DNA of 64,000 bases from Actinacidiphila cocklensis (GCF_907177275.1 NZ_CAJSLV010000047.1:62001-126000); one strand, 5' to 3'; counted from the stretch's first letter, positions 50,227 to 59,779 are shown. The notes: generated by a model from the letters alone, not told the origin. A program made the numbers and translations.

Positions 50227-52197
50227 TCAGACCTTCGCCGCGGCGTCGATCGCGGCCAGTGAGCGCCGCACCTGGTTGCGGTCGGTCGTGTACCAGAGGT
50301 CGGGCATGGACGAGCGCAGGAAGCCGCCGTAGCGGGCGGTCGCGAGCCGCGGGTCGAGCACGGCCACCACCCCGCGGTCGCCCGACGCCCTGATCAGCCG
50401 GCCCGCGCCCTGCGCCATCAGCAACGCGGCATGGGTGGCGGCGACCGCCATGAAGCCGTTGCCGCCGTGCTCTTCGACGGACTTCTGCCGGGCGCTCATC
50501 AGCGGATCGTCGGGCCGCGGGAACGGGATCCGGTCCATCACCACAAGCTGGCAGTTCACACCGGGCACGTCCACCCCCTGCCACAGCGACAGCGTGCCGA
50601 ACAAGCAGGTTCTGGCATCCTGCGAGAAGGCGCGGATCAGCTCTCCCAGCGTCTCCTCGCCCTGCAGCAGCACCGGGTGGTCCAGCCGTCCGCGCATCGC
50701 CTCCGCGGCCGTCTGGGCGCCGCGCATGGACGAGAACAGCCCGAGCGTACGGCCGCCCGCCGCCTCGATCAGCTCGGCGAGCTCGTCCAGCATGTCCTCG
50801 CGGCCGGCGTCCCTGCCGGGCGGCGAGAGGTGCTTGGCCACGTAGAGGATGCCCTGCTTGCGGTAGTCGAAGGGCGACCCGACGTCGATGCCCTTCCACC
50901 GCGCCACGTCGTCGCCCTCGGTGCCCTCGGCGGCCAGGCCCATCGAGGCCGCCACGCCGTTGAAGTCGCCGCCGAGCTTGAGCGTGGCCGAGGTGAGGAC
51001 GACCGAGCGCTCGGTGAACAGCTTCTCGCGCAGCAGCCCGGAGACGTTGAGGGGGGCGACCCGCAGCGAGGCCCCGAAGCGGTCGTGGCGCTCGCACCAC
51101 ACCACGTCGTACTCCGAGACCGAGACCAGTCGCTCGCTCACCTCGTGCACGTGCTCCACCGCGGCGAGGGCCTGCTTGCGCACCGCGTCCTCGTCCTGCA
51201 CCGACTTGTCACGGGTGTCGCCGAGCGCCGTGATCACCTGGCGGCAGGCGTCCCGCAGCGCCGCGAGGACGTAGAGCAGATCCTCGGGAATCTCCTCCAG
51301 GCGCCCGGGCAGGGCCAGCTCCATCACCCGCTCGAAGCCCTCCGCGGCGCTCAGCAGGGCGTCCGCCGCCTTCTCGTTGACCAGCCGGGCAGCGCGCTTG
51401 ACCGCGCGGTTGACACTGCCCGCGCTCAGCTCGCCGGTCGCCACACCGGTGACGCGGGAGACCAGCTCGTGCCCCTCGTCGATGATCAGCACCTCGTGGC
51501 TGGGCAAGACGGGGGTGCCCTCGATCGCGTCGATCGCGAGCAGTGCGTGGTTGGTGACGACCACGTCGGCCAGTTTGGCGCGCTCGCGTGCCGCCTCGGC
51601 GAAACACTCCGCGCCGTACGCGCACTTGGTGGCGCCCAGGCACTCGCGCGAGCTGACCGAGACCTGCCCCCAGGCGCGGTCGGACACCCCGGGCGTGAGG
51701 CCGTCACGGTCGCCGGTCTCCGTCTCGTCGGCCCAGTCCCGCATCCGCAGCAGGTCCTGGCCGAGCTTGCTGGTCGGCGCCGCCGCCTCGAACGGGTCGA
51801 AGAGGCCCTCTTCGTCGTCCTGCGGGACCCCTTCGTGCAGGCGGTGCAGGCACAGGTAGTTGGACCGGCCCTTGAGCATCGCGAACTGCGGCTGGCGCCG
51901 CAGCAGCGGCTGCAGCGCGGTGACCGTGCGGGGCAGGTCGCGCTCCACGAGCTGCCGCTGGAGGGCCAGGGTGGCGGTGGCCACCACCACCCGCTCCCCG
52001 TGGGCGAGCGCGGGCACGAGATACCCCAGGGACTTACCGGTGCCGGTGCCGGCCTGGACGAGCAGATGGGACTTGTCGTCCACGGCGGCCTCGACGGCCT
52101 CGGCCATGGTGACCTGACCGGCCCGCTCCACGCCTCCGACGGCGGTGACGGCGGCATGCAGGAGGTCGGTGAGCGCGGGTGGGGGCGTGTCAGTCAT
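50227..52197 (-). CDS. dinG: DinG-type ATP-dependent DNA helicase
   Basis: A 656-residue XPD-like superfamily 2 helicase, ATG 52197. Walker A: LLVQAGTGTGKSLGYLVPAL. The Walker B box reads IIDEGHEL, Gly replacing the usual Ala of DEAH. Four cysteines (SNYLCLH, RECLGATKCAYGAECF) can hold the iron-sulfur cluster of this family. Motif III VVLTSATLKLGGDF; motif VI AQGAGRLIRASGDRG. It unwinds 5'-tailed DNA structures and clears R-loops in replication and repair. Location next to lexA fits a damage-response role, but no SOS box is visible in its 103-base upstream gap. Confidence 0.94.
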   Translation of the reverse strand: MTDTPPPALTDLLHAAVTAVGGVERAGQVTMAEAVEAAVDDKSHLLVQAGTGTGKSLGYLVPALAHGERVVVATATLALQRQLVERDLPRTVTALQPLLRRQPQFAMLKGRSNYLCLHRLHEGVPQDDEEGLFDPFEAAAPTSKLGQDLLRMRDWADETETGDRDGLTPGVSDRAWGQVSVSSRECLGATKCAYGAECFAEAARERAKLADVVVTNHALLAIDAIEGTPVLPSHEVLIIDEGHELVSRVTGVATGELSAGSVNRAVKRAARLVNEKAADALLSAAEGFERVMELALPGRLEEIPEDLLYVLAALRDACRQVITALGDTRDKSVQDEDAVRKQALAAVEHVHEVSERLVSVSEYDVVWCERHDRFGASLRVAPLNVSGLLREKLFTERSVVLTSATLKLGGDFNGVAASMGLAAEGTEGDDVARWKGIDVGSPFDYRKQGILYVAKHLSPPGRDAGREDMLDELAELIEAAGGRTLGLFSSMRGAQTAAEAMRGRLDHPVLLQGEETLGELIRAFSQDARTCLFGTLSLWQGVDVPGVNCQLVVMDRIPFPRPDDPLMSARQKSVEEHGGNGFMAVAATHAALLMAQGAGRLIRASGDRGVVAVLDPRLATARYGGFLRSSMPDLWYTTDRNQVRRSLAAIDAAAKV

Positions 52198-52300
52198 AGG
52201 AGAGCAAGCCTACGGGCAGCCACCGACAGCGCCGTCCGGCTGCGCCATTGTCGGTCATCCACGGGACCGGTCCCGTCATCCGGTGCTAGCTTCTGGTCAC

Positions 52301-53464
52301 ATGCCGTTCGAGCACCGCCTGACCCTGGACTCCTCGGCCGCGGAGTACGTGATCGACGTCGCCAACGTGGTCCGCGAGCCGGCGCTGGGTGGGACGAGGG
52401 CGGCCGATCTCGGCAGGCTCGCGGGACTGCTCGACGGCCTGGCGGATTTCGCCCGCGACCCGGCCGTCCAGGTCTACCCGATCACCGACCGCTCGCTGCT
52501 CGTCGACGGGCGGCTGACGCCTGCGGAACGGCAGCTGCTGGAGTGCTGGTACCGCGACGGGGTGCTGGAGGTGCTGCCGCGCGCCGACGACCGCATCCTG
52601 GAGCTGGCGGACGCCCTCGGCCTGCGGGTGGTCAGCGCCGACAACTTCCTCGACTTCCATCGCGCCTACCCGTGGATTGCCGGTGACCGGGACCGCTTCC
52701 TGCGCCCTGTCCTGGAGCCCGGCGGCCGCATCGGGGTCCGGCCCCGGATCATGCCGGTGCCCGAGGAATGGCAGGTGTCGCGCAAGGAGGAAGAGGGCCT
52801 GCTGCTGCAAGCCGGGGTGGTCAGGCGCTGGGAGCGCTCGGCTCAGCACCGCGCGGTGCTGAGCCGCGACTGGCGCTGCCCGGAGAACGGCTGCCCGCTG
52901 TTCGGGTCGGCCGACCGGCCCGGCACGGCGCTGCCCCGCCGCCGCAAGGACCGGGTGCTGTGCCCCACGCACGGTGTGCAGCTCGCCGACACCGGCCCAC
53001 TGCGCCCCCGTGCCCAGGTCAAAGTGGTCATGGACGGGACCGTGCGCGGCCGGTTCATGGTGACGGAGGGCGATCCGGTGGCGGTGGGCCGCGCCCCGGC
53101 CGGCGGTGGCGTGGCGCTCGGTGCGTGGGTCGGCGACAGCGCGGTGGAGTCGGTGAGCCGCACCCATGTGGTGCTGAGCTACGACGGCGGCGCCCTGAGC
53201 GTGCTGGACGAGCGCAGCGCCAACGGCACCCGGGTGCGCCGCCGGCTGCCCGGCGGCGAGTCCACGGGGCCGCTGGAGCACGGCGTCACCCGCAGGCTGC
53301 GCAAGGGCGAGTCGGTCGTCCTGCACGACCGTCTGGAACTGCTGCCGAGCGGGCGCCAATTCGTCTTCGAGGACGACCCGACGGACGGTACGGTCACAGC
53401 GCGGGAAGGCAGCGCGGTCGCGGAACCCACGATGATGCAGCTGCCGTTGCACGACGTCGAGTAA
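52301..53464 (+). CDS. FHA-domain protein with NYN/PIN-like N-terminus
   Basis: A 387-residue protein, ATG 52301. Residues 8-125 begin LDSSAAEYVIDVANVVREPA and include VQVYPITDRSLLVDGRLTPA and VSADNFLDFHRAYPW. The spacing of acidic residues is that of an NYN/PIN-type nuclease fold. A Cys-containing middle (WRCPENGCPLFG, RVLCPTHG) may be a zinc site. The C-terminal FHA domain has VSRTHVVLSYDGGALSVLDE followed by RSANGT, the phosphothreonine-binding loop. The kinase gene starts 11 bases after its stop. It is plausibly a kinase partner or substrate with a nucleic-acid-linked output; the nuclease assignment is tentative. Confidence 0.85.
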   Translation: MPFEHRLTLDSSAAEYVIDVANVVREPALGGTRAADLGRLAGLLDGLADFARDPAVQVYPITDRSLLVDGRLTPAERQLLECWYRDGVLEVLPRADDRILELADALGLRVVSADNFLDFHRAYPWIAGDRDRFLRPVLEPGGRIGVRPRIMPVPEEWQVSRKEEEGLLLQAGVVRRWERSAQHRAVLSRDWRCPENGCPLFGSADRPGTALPRRRKDRVLCPTHGVQLADTGPLRPRAQVKVVMDGTVRGRFMVTEGDPVAVGRAPAGGGVALGAWVGDSAVESVSRTHVVLSYDGGALSVLDERSANGTRVRRRLPGGESTGPLEHGVTRRLRKGESVVLHDRLELLPSGRQFVFEDDPTDGTVTAREGSAVAEPTMMQLPLHDVE

Positions 53465-53475
53465 AAGGGGCCGCA

Positions 53476-54669
53476 GTGCCAGGGGAAATCGGTGTCGGTA
53501 CGGTCCTGAGCGGCCGCTACCGGCTGGAGCAGTTGCTGGGCGGCGGCGGGTTCGGGCAGGTCTACGCGGCGGTCGACCAGGGCCTCGGCCGGCGGGTCGC
53601 GGTGAAGGTGTTGACGCTGCGCGCCGAGTGGGCGGACGTGGAACGCAGCGAGCGCCAGGGGCGTTTCCGCCGCGAGGCGGTCGCCGCGGCCGCGCTGAGC
53701 CACCCGAATGTGGCGACGATCCATGACGCGGGCGAGCACGACGGGCGGCCTTTCATCGTCATGGAATTGCTGCAGGGCACCGACTTCCGCAATGTCCTGC
53801 TGGACCGCGGCGGACTGCCGGTTCCGGACGTGCTGGCCTATGGCGCGCAGATCTGCGCCGGGCTGCAGCACGCCCATGAACGCGGCCTGGTGCACCGCGA
53901 CATCAAACCCGAGAATCTGATGCTGCTCCCGGACGGCGTCGTCAAGATCTGCGACTTCGGCCTGGTCGCCCCGCAGGACCCGAACGTGACGCGCTATACC
54001 GAGCCGCAGTCGCTGCTGGGATCGCCGCCGTATTTCACGCCGGAGCAGGCGCAGGGCGGCGAGGTCACCGCGCAGTCCGATCTGTACTCACTCGGCTGCG
54101 TCCTCTACGCCATGCTCGCGGAGGGACCGCCGTTCACCGCGGGGAATTACATCGGCTACGCCTATCTCCACGTCCACGAGGAACCCGAGCCGATCGTGAA
54201 CCGGCGCCCCGAGGTACCGCAGGAGCTGGCGCAGCTGGTGCACCAGCTGCTGGCCAAGGCTCCGCGGGACCGTCCGGCCAGTGCCGCGGAGGTGGGCGCG
54301 CGGCTGCGCGCGATGATGCGGCCCACGGCGTTGCGGCGCACACCGACGGCCCTGGACCGCGGTGCCCGGCATCTGGTGTGGACGCTGATCGAGGAGGGCG
54401 AGGCGCTGCTCACCGCCGGCCGGTTCCACGATGCCGACGACCGCTACTGGCAGGCGCGGCAGCAGATCCTGCGCCAGGGCGCGGACAGCGAGCCGGCGTC
54501 CTTTGCCGCGCTTTTCGGCCGGGCGCGGGCGCTCGAAGGCCTCAACGGCGTCGAGGCGACCCGCAGGCAGTTCGAGGAGCTGGCCGCGAGCACCGCGGAG
54601 GCGCTGGGCGGCGACCATCCGCTCGCCCGCTGCACCGCCGCCTATGCGTCGGTCAGGGCAGCACACTGA
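53476..54669 (+). CDS. PknB-like Ser/Thr protein kinase
   Basis: A 397-residue kinase, GTG 53476 after AAAAGGGGCC. Kinase motifs: glycine loop LLGGGGFGQVYA, Lys in RRVAVKVLTL, catalytic loop GLVHRDIKPENLML, DFG in VKICDFGLV, and an APE variant PPYFTPEQAQGG. After the kinase domain (to about residue 280) comes a helical, TPR-like region (EEGEALLTAGRFHDADDRYW, FEELAASTAEALGGDHP). There is no transmembrane helix or PASTA repeat, so it is a soluble kinase. The FHA genes on either side are likely partners reading its phosphothreonines. The last 17 bases overlap the convergent FHA gene. Confidence 0.95.
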   Translation: MPGEIGVGTVLSGRYRLEQLLGGGGFGQVYAAVDQGLGRRVAVKVLTLRAEWADVERSERQGRFRREAVAAAALSHPNVATIHDAGEHDGRPFIVMELLQGTDFRNVLLDRGGLPVPDVLAYGAQICAGLQHAHERGLVHRDIKPENLMLLPDGVVKICDFGLVAPQDPNVTRYTEPQSLLGSPPYFTPEQAQGGEVTAQSDLYSLGCVLYAMLAEGPPFTAGNYIGYAYLHVHEEPEPIVNRRPEVPQELAQLVHQLLAKAPRDRPASAAEVGARLRAMMRPTALRRTPTALDRGARHLVWTLIEEGEALLTAGRFHDADDRYWQARQQILRQGADSEPASFAALFGRARALEGLNGVEATRRQFEELAASTAEALGGDHPLARCTAAYASVRAAH

Positions 54670-55294
54670 CGTGGACGTCGGCTGCGAGCCGGAAGGTGTC
54701 CCCCGGTCTCAGTGCAGCCTTGTCGTTCGCCGCGAGCCGGTAGCCGCGTACGTAGGTGCCGTTGGTGGAGCCCTCGTCGCTGATCCATGCCGAGCCGTCG
54801 ACCTCGACGCCGACGCGCGCGTGGATCCGTGACAGGTTGTCCCGCTCGGCGAGGAAGGTGACCGCCGGGCAGAGCTGCGGGTCGCGGCCGAGCCGGATCG
54901 AGTAGCCGGGTGCCACCTCGACGATGTCGCCGCTGGGGAAGTGCAGCCGCAGGGCCTCCACGGGGAAGTCCCTGCGGGTCCGCGCGGACCTGGGCAGGGC
55001 GCCGGGGATGACGTTGATGACCCGGGTGTACTCGGTGCCGGCCCGGTCCTGCGGCGGACCGCTCGGGGCCGGCCCGGCGCCCGGCGTGCCGGCCACCGGC
55101 GCGGGCTGCGCGGGCACACCGGGGCGGGGCAGCCGTTCGGTCGGGGCCGTCGGGGAGAACTCCGGGGCCGCCGCGGCATGCGCCGCGGCCATCAGTGCGA
55201 ACGGCACGAAGCAGCCCTGGCAGACCAGTTGGCCGGCGAAGGAGCGGGGCACACCGCATTCCGGGCACGATCCGTCGCCCGTTTCCTCGCTCAT
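54653..55294 (-). CDS. FHA-domain protein with N-terminal zinc ribbon
   Basis: A 213-residue protein, ATG 55294 after GGGGGCGG. The N-terminal zinc ribbon is short (CPECGVPRSFAGQLVCQGCF). A Pro/Ala-rich linker follows. The FHA domain covers residues about 125-213 (SIRLGRDPQLCPAVTFLAER, DNLSRIHARVGVEVDGSAWI, SDEGSTNGTYV). It is convergent with the kinase gene and overlaps it by 17 bases. As a phosphothreonine-binding adaptor it probably recognises the kinase or its substrates; no enzymatic domain is present. Confidence 0.9.
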   Translation of the reverse strand: MSEETGDGSCPECGVPRSFAGQLVCQGCFVPFALMAAAHAAAAPEFSPTAPTERLPRPGVPAQPAPVAGTPGAGPAPSGPPQDRAGTEYTRVINVIPGALPRSARTRRDFPVEALRLHFPSGDIVEVAPGYSIRLGRDPQLCPAVTFLAERDNLSRIHARVGVEVDGSAWISDEGSTNGTYVRGYRLAANDKAALRPGDTFRLAADVHVSVLP

Positions 55295-55368
55295 CCGCCC
55301 CCATCCCTCCGCGGTACGACCGGTGCCGCGATCGTATCGGCTGCCGCGGCGGCACGGTGCGACCGAGG

Positions 55369-57132
55369 TCAGACCGCGTGCAACGGGTTGGGCACGGTGC
55401 CGTGAACAGCGGCGTGCGGTCGCTCTGCCCGGTCGCGGTAGCCGTCGAGGTGCAGCCGGTTGCGGTTGAGGCACAGGCGTGCGATGCGAGGGGTAAGCAG
55501 GTCGAAGCTGGCGAATCGTTCCTTGAGGTGGGGAAAGCGCTCCTGGTAGCGGATGATCTCGCCGCGTGCCAGTGCCCAGAAGTCGGCCGCAGGGACGTCG
55601 AGCTGGTCCTCGCACAGCGGCGCCAGGTACCGCATGACGCCGACGAAGAGGCCCGCGTGGATGAACTGTGTGAGGAACCCGGGCGCCTCGGTCAGCAGCA
55701 CCGCCCGGACGTCGTCGGGCATCGTGTCGTGCTCGGGCAGCGCCTCGGCGCTGACGTTGACGTCGTCGACGAAGTCCTTGACCGCGAGCCGCACCGGGAG
55801 GTCGTGCTCGTCGAAGACCACGATCGCGTTCTCGCCGTGCGGGGAGAAGACCGTCCCGTAGCGGTAGAGGAAGTGCAGCAGCGGCGGCAGCAGCGCGCCG
55901 AACAGGTGCCGCAGCCAGACCGCGGGGGCGACACCGGAGCGCGCGACCAGCTCCGCGGTGAACGAGCGGCCTTCCGGGTCGGTGTGCAGCAGCGCGGCCA
56001 GCGTCCGCGCACGCTCCCCCGGTTCGAGGTGCGCGGCCAGCGGCTCGCGCCAGATACAGCCCAGCAGTTCGCGGTACTGGTAGGGAACGGTCGGCAGCCG
56101 GTCGTACTGCGGGTGCGCCACGGTCACCGAGGCGACCTCGCCGAGCAGGATCACCCGGGTCTCGTCGCGCAGAAACGGATCTTCCGCACGCAGCCGCTGG
56201 ACCCACGCGGTGACCGCCGGCGCGGCGAGGGTGCGTTCGGTGGGCAGGCCGCGCCAGACCAGGGTGTTGAGCACCGACAGCGGCAGCTTGACCGTACGGC
56301 GCTGCGGGCGGCTGGTGTTGAGGAAGGTCCTGATGGACTGCTGGGGCAGCCTGAGGTCGTTGTCGGTACCGAGGGCGATGATGGACCCGTCGGCGACCGC
56401 GGGGGCGAAGAGCGGCAGGACCACGTGCTCCCACTGCCAAGGGTGCACCGGCAGCAGCAGGTAGTCGGCAGGGTCGCGGTCCAGGTCGGCGATGGTGTGG
56501 TGGAAGGCGTCGAGCGTGGCGGGCGGGATCTCGTCCGCGTAGAGCAGATCGGGGGTGGCCAGCGTGTCGACACCGCGGTATCGGGCGAGGCTGTGGTGCA
56601 CGGCGATCCACGGCAGGCGGTGCTGCCGGCGTGCCTCGGGCGCCCACCGGGCCGCGTCGGCGTCCGAGAACCCGATACGCCCCTTGTTGGCGACCAGCCA
56701 GGGGTGTCCGGTCTGGTGCCCTTCCAGCTCCGGGTAGTCCAGGTCAGCCAGGTCGGCGGCGGGCAGCGCGCCTGCGTCCAGGCGCAGGTCGGCGCGCAGC
56801 GTGGCGAGGAGTTCGCGGATGAGGTGGCCGGTGGTGTCCCCGCTCAGGCCGAGTACGCCGTCGTGCGCCTGGCTGATGAAGTGCAGCGGGTCGCCGTCGG
56901 GGCCGATGCTCGCAGGGTCCACCTGCCAGCTGCCGTACGCGCCCCGGCCGGCGCGGAAGCGGTAGGTCAGCGTGTCGCTGACCTTCAGGCGGTACGCCGC
57001 CGGGCCGGCCGCGGGCTCCGGTTCGGGGACGATGACTTCCTCGTAGGCGAATTCGGCCAGCATTTTCGCCAGCAGCCGCCGGGCCGCACGCTGCCAGGCG
57101 GCTGGTTGGGGGGAAGGGGAGGTGGTGATCAC
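55369..57132 (-). CDS. IucA/IucC family siderophore synthetase (DesD-like)
   Basis: A 587-residue NRPS-independent siderophore (NIS) synthetase, GTG 57132 after CAGGAG. Motifs: PWLVANKGRIGFSDADAARW, LLLPVHPWQWEHV, TVKLPLSVLNTLVWRGLPTE, GENAIVVFDEHDLP, LAVKDFVDDVNVS. These mark the ATP-dependent enzymes that adenylate a carboxylate and join it to an amine or alcohol. Length is standard. Sequence style is nearest to the type C (DesD/AlcC) enzymes that use a monoamide substrate or a hydroxamate acid. It is the last gene of the four-gene operon, 61 bases after the GNAT gene. Confidence 0.94.
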   Translation of the reverse strand: MITTSPSPQPAAWQRAARRLLAKMLAEFAYEEVIVPEPEPAAGPAAYRLKVSDTLTYRFRAGRGAYGSWQVDPASIGPDGDPLHFISQAHDGVLGLSGDTTGHLIRELLATLRADLRLDAGALPAADLADLDYPELEGHQTGHPWLVANKGRIGFSDADAARWAPEARRQHRLPWIAVHHSLARYRGVDTLATPDLLYADEIPPATLDAFHHTIADLDRDPADYLLLPVHPWQWEHVVLPLFAPAVADGSIIALGTDNDLRLPQQSIRTFLNTSRPQRRTVKLPLSVLNTLVWRGLPTERTLAAPAVTAWVQRLRAEDPFLRDETRVILLGEVASVTVAHPQYDRLPTVPYQYRELLGCIWREPLAAHLEPGERARTLAALLHTDPEGRSFTAELVARSGVAPAVWLRHLFGALLPPLLHFLYRYGTVFSPHGENAIVVFDEHDLPVRLAVKDFVDDVNVSAEALPEHDTMPDDVRAVLLTEAPGFLTQFIHAGLFVGVMRYLAPLCEDQLDVPAADFWALARGEIIRYQERFPHLKERFASFDLLTPRIARLCLNRNRLHLDGYRDRAERPHAAVHGTVPNPLHAV

Positions 57133-57193
57133 GGTGGACTCCTGCGGGGGTACCAGGGGTGCAGGCGGGTGGAGGGGTGACCGGGGCTGCTGG

Positions 57194-57904
57194 TCAGAGC
57201 AGATGGCGCAGGGAGCGGTCGCGGATCATCAGGGCCGCGCGCTTGCCCGGGACGTCGGCCTCGGCGGACAGCCGGAAGCCCGCCGCGAGGAACGCCGCCA
57301 CGGAGGGAGTGTTGCGCAGATCCGGTTCCGCGACGACCCGGCCGCAGCCGGGGCGGTGGTCCAGGACGAGGTCCGCGACGGCCTTGATCAGGGTGCTGCC
57401 GAGCCCGCGGCCGCGGTCGGAGGAGCCGCCGATGAGCAGGTGGATGCCGGTGTCCTGCGGCCTGGCCGGATAGTACCTGGCCAGCGGGTCGATATCGGCG
57501 CGGTAGAGCTCCCAGTAGCTCATCGGGGTGCCGTCCAGCAGGCCGAGGCAGGGGACGCTGCGGCCGTCGCCGCCGAGTTGGGCGTCCAGGTGCCGGCCCG
57601 TCACCTCCGGCCCGCCGGCCAGCTCCCAGAATTCCGCGGTCACCGGGTCGTTCATCCATATGCTGACGAGGGCGAGGTCGCGTTCGCCGTCGACCGGCAC
57701 GAGGCGGAACTGCCCGGCGGGCGTGTCGGCGGCGGCCCAGCGCGCGATGTCGCCGATCAGACCGGGGTCGGCGACGGCGCGGCCCGGGCGGGCGCCGGAC
57801 GTCGCCGGGCGTGGCACATTGCCGGGGGCGGCGAAGAGCGCGAGGAATTCCGGCGGCAGCGTCAGATCGAGGGTGTCCTCGGTGCCGGAGTCGGCAGATG
57901 GCAA
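57194..57904 (-). CDS. GNAT acyltransferase of siderophore synthesis (IucB/AlcB-like)
   Basis: A 236-residue protein starting at TTG 57904; the strong site GGAGGAG six bases upstream decides for this rare start. The fold is that of siderophore acyltransferases (FRLVPVDGERDLALVSIWMN, YWELYRADIDPLARYYPARP, DTGIHLLIGGSSDRGRGLGS, RVVAEPDLRNTPSVAAFLAA). RhbD/IucB-type enzymes acylate an N-hydroxylated or primary amine. As no hydroxylase gene is present here, the true substrate amine is uncertain. It lies 33 bases downstream of one NIS synthetase gene and 61 bases upstream of the other. Confidence 0.9.
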   Translation of the reverse strand: MPSADSGTEDTLDLTLPPEFLALFAAPGNVPRPATSGARPGRAVADPGLIGDIARWAAADTPAGQFRLVPVDGERDLALVSIWMNDPVTAEFWELAGGPEVTGRHLDAQLGGDGRSVPCLGLLDGTPMSYWELYRADIDPLARYYPARPQDTGIHLLIGGSSDRGRGLGSTLIKAVADLVLDHRPGCGRVVAEPDLRNTPSVAAFLAAGFRLSAEADVPGKRAALMIRDRSLRHLL

Positions 57905-57937
57905 GGTGACTCCTCCTCTCCCGCGCGGGGCCGCCGG

Positions 57938-59779
57938 TCAGACGGCCAGCGGGTTGGGCATGGTGACGTACACCGACTGGGTGTCGACGGGGCCGACGAG
58001 TTCGTCCATGCCGTGCAGCCGGGTCAGCAGGTTGGCCTTGCAGCGCAGGCGCGTGCTGTCCAGCAGCAGACCGGGCAGGCCGCCGGTGCCGGTCTGCGCC
58101 TCCCGGGCGAGGAAGCGGCGGAAGGCGGCGAGCAGCACCCGCTCGTCGGCCAGTTGCTGTGACCCGAGAGCGCCGATCAGTCCGAGGACGTTGTTGATGC
58201 CGACGTAGTAGGCGAAGCGTTCGTCGGCGATCCGGTCGGCGACGAAGGTGTCGCTCTCGGCACCGAGGCCAGGCAGACGCTGCTCCAGATCGGAGCGGTG
58301 CGAGTCGCGGTAGTAGTAGCCCTGGTTGTCCCGGTAGCGCCCGCCGCAGGGCCAGCCGTCGGCGTCGAGCAGCACCAGGGTGTTCTGCTGGTGCGCTTCG
58401 AGTGCGATGCCCGCCTCGGCGTCCAGCCACAGCAGCGGGCGGACCACTGCGTCAAGGTAGCGCAGGAACCACTCGGTGGCGACGGCCGGGCCGGGGCGCC
58501 CGGTCCTTTCCGCGAGCCTGGTGACGAGCACGGCCAGCCGGGACCGCAGGACGGTCGTCGTGCCCTCGGCCGGCCAGGGCCGCGGCGAGGCCAGTCCCGC
58601 GACGCAGTGCGCCTGGTCGCCCGGGCCGAAGGGATTGTGCCGGAGGACGACGTCGAGGCCCGCGACAGGCTCGCCGTCCGCGGTGTCGACGGCCAGCCAG
58701 GCGGGGTCGCGCACGATGTCGAAGCCGGGGTGGGCCGCGCGCCACTCGGCGGCGAGTCCACTGCGCAGCAGCCGGTGGACCTCGGTGCCGCGCAGCAGTT
58801 CCTTGCGCAGGTTCTCCCGGCGGGAGTTGGTGATGCGCACGCCGAGCGACAGCTTGAGCATCGCCGGGGCGTCGTGCCGGTAGACGGTCCGCACCGAGGA
58901 CGTGGGGTGCCATGCCTCGCCGTGCGGGCCGAGGTCGTGCAGCAGGCCGGCGTCGAAGAGCGCCCGCACACCGGGCCGGTGCTGGATGTCGCGGGCCTGC
59001 CACGGGTGCAGCGGCAGCAGTGCGGTGCCGTCGGGCCGCGCCGGGCCGGATCCCGCGAACGAGCTGACCAGGTCGACCGCCGGGATCGGCCGTCCCCGCT
59101 CGGTCCAGGCGGAGTCGGTGGCGAGCAGCGCCTCGTCCACGGCGAGCCAGTGCAGCGGGAACGAACCGCGCGCCTCGGGGGAGTATGCCGCGCTCTCACT
59201 GTCGCTGAGCCCTTCGCGGCTCTTGGGAGCCGGGTGCATGGGGTGGCCGAGCACGAGGGCCTGCTCCGAGTCGAGGAAGGGCAGTTCCGCGTCGGCGGGA
59301 CCTGGACGGCTGCGGCGCTCCGTGACGAAGGCGGCCGTGCGGCGAACCGAATCGGCCACCCTGGACACCAGGTCGGCGGCCTGGGCGGGCTCGCCGCCGC
59401 CCTCCCTGGCCAGCAGAGCGGACAATTCGACAGCGGTCATCGCAGGTCCGGTGGTGGTCGGCCCGACCGGGCCGAAGCGGTGGTGGCCGGTGGGCGACCA
59501 GTGGCGTACGGCGGCCCGGGCTTCGATACCGCTGGCCGGCAGGGCGATCCGCAGCACACCGTCGGCGGGTCGGGGCAGGTCCCTTTCACGTACCCAGCAC
59601 CGCAGCAGATTGTCGGTGGCCGCGGCGTCGGCGACGCAATATGCGTCGGGATGCTGCAGCGGATCGGCGCCGTCGCCCGTTAGCGGGGTCCCGGCCGGCT
59701 GCGCAATGTGCGGGCGCTGGAGCGGCACACCGGTCAGTTCGACGACCGGGGCGGGTGCGACTTCTGCGGGGGCGGTCAT
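57938..59779 (-). CDS. IucA/IucC family siderophore synthetase
   Basis: A 613-residue NIS synthetase, ATG 59779 with GGAG upstream. Motifs: ALVLGHPMHPAPKSREGLSD, LLPLHPWQARDIQ, MLKLSLGVRITNSRRENL, ALEAHQQNTLVLLDADGWPC, GGRYRDNQGYYYRDSHRSDL. Unlike the 587-residue enzyme it carries the HP-x-H-P-x-x-K-x-x-x-G segment typical of citrate-activating enzymes, so it could perform the first condensation of citrate with a diamine. The C-terminal part is FhuF-like. Gene order places it directly after the aminotransferase (55 bases). Confidence 0.94.
   Translation of the reverse strand: MTAPAEVAPAPVVELTGVPLQRPHIAQPAGTPLTGDGADPLQHPDAYCVADAAATDNLLRCWVRERDLPRPADGVLRIALPASGIEARAAVRHWSPTGHHRFGPVGPTTTGPAMTAVELSALLAREGGGEPAQAADLVSRVADSVRRTAAFVTERRSRPGPADAELPFLDSEQALVLGHPMHPAPKSREGLSDSESAAYSPEARGSFPLHWLAVDEALLATDSAWTERGRPIPAVDLVSSFAGSGPARPDGTALLPLHPWQARDIQHRPGVRALFDAGLLHDLGPHGEAWHPTSSVRTVYRHDAPAMLKLSLGVRITNSRRENLRKELLRGTEVHRLLRSGLAAEWRAAHPGFDIVRDPAWLAVDTADGEPVAGLDVVLRHNPFGPGDQAHCVAGLASPRPWPAEGTTTVLRSRLAVLVTRLAERTGRPGPAVATEWFLRYLDAVVRPLLWLDAEAGIALEAHQQNTLVLLDADGWPCGGRYRDNQGYYYRDSHRSDLEQRLPGLGAESDTFVADRIADERFAYYVGINNVLGLIGALGSQQLADERVLLAAFRRFLAREAQTGTGGLPGLLLDSTRLRCKANLLTRLHGMDELVGPVDTQSVYVTMPNPLAV

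Noticed and set aside
51486-51520. DEGH instead of DEAH in the DinG-type helicase as an inactivating change.
   Set aside because: The Asp-Glu and His are retained, and all other motifs and the Fe-S cysteines are intact, so loss of function is not supported.
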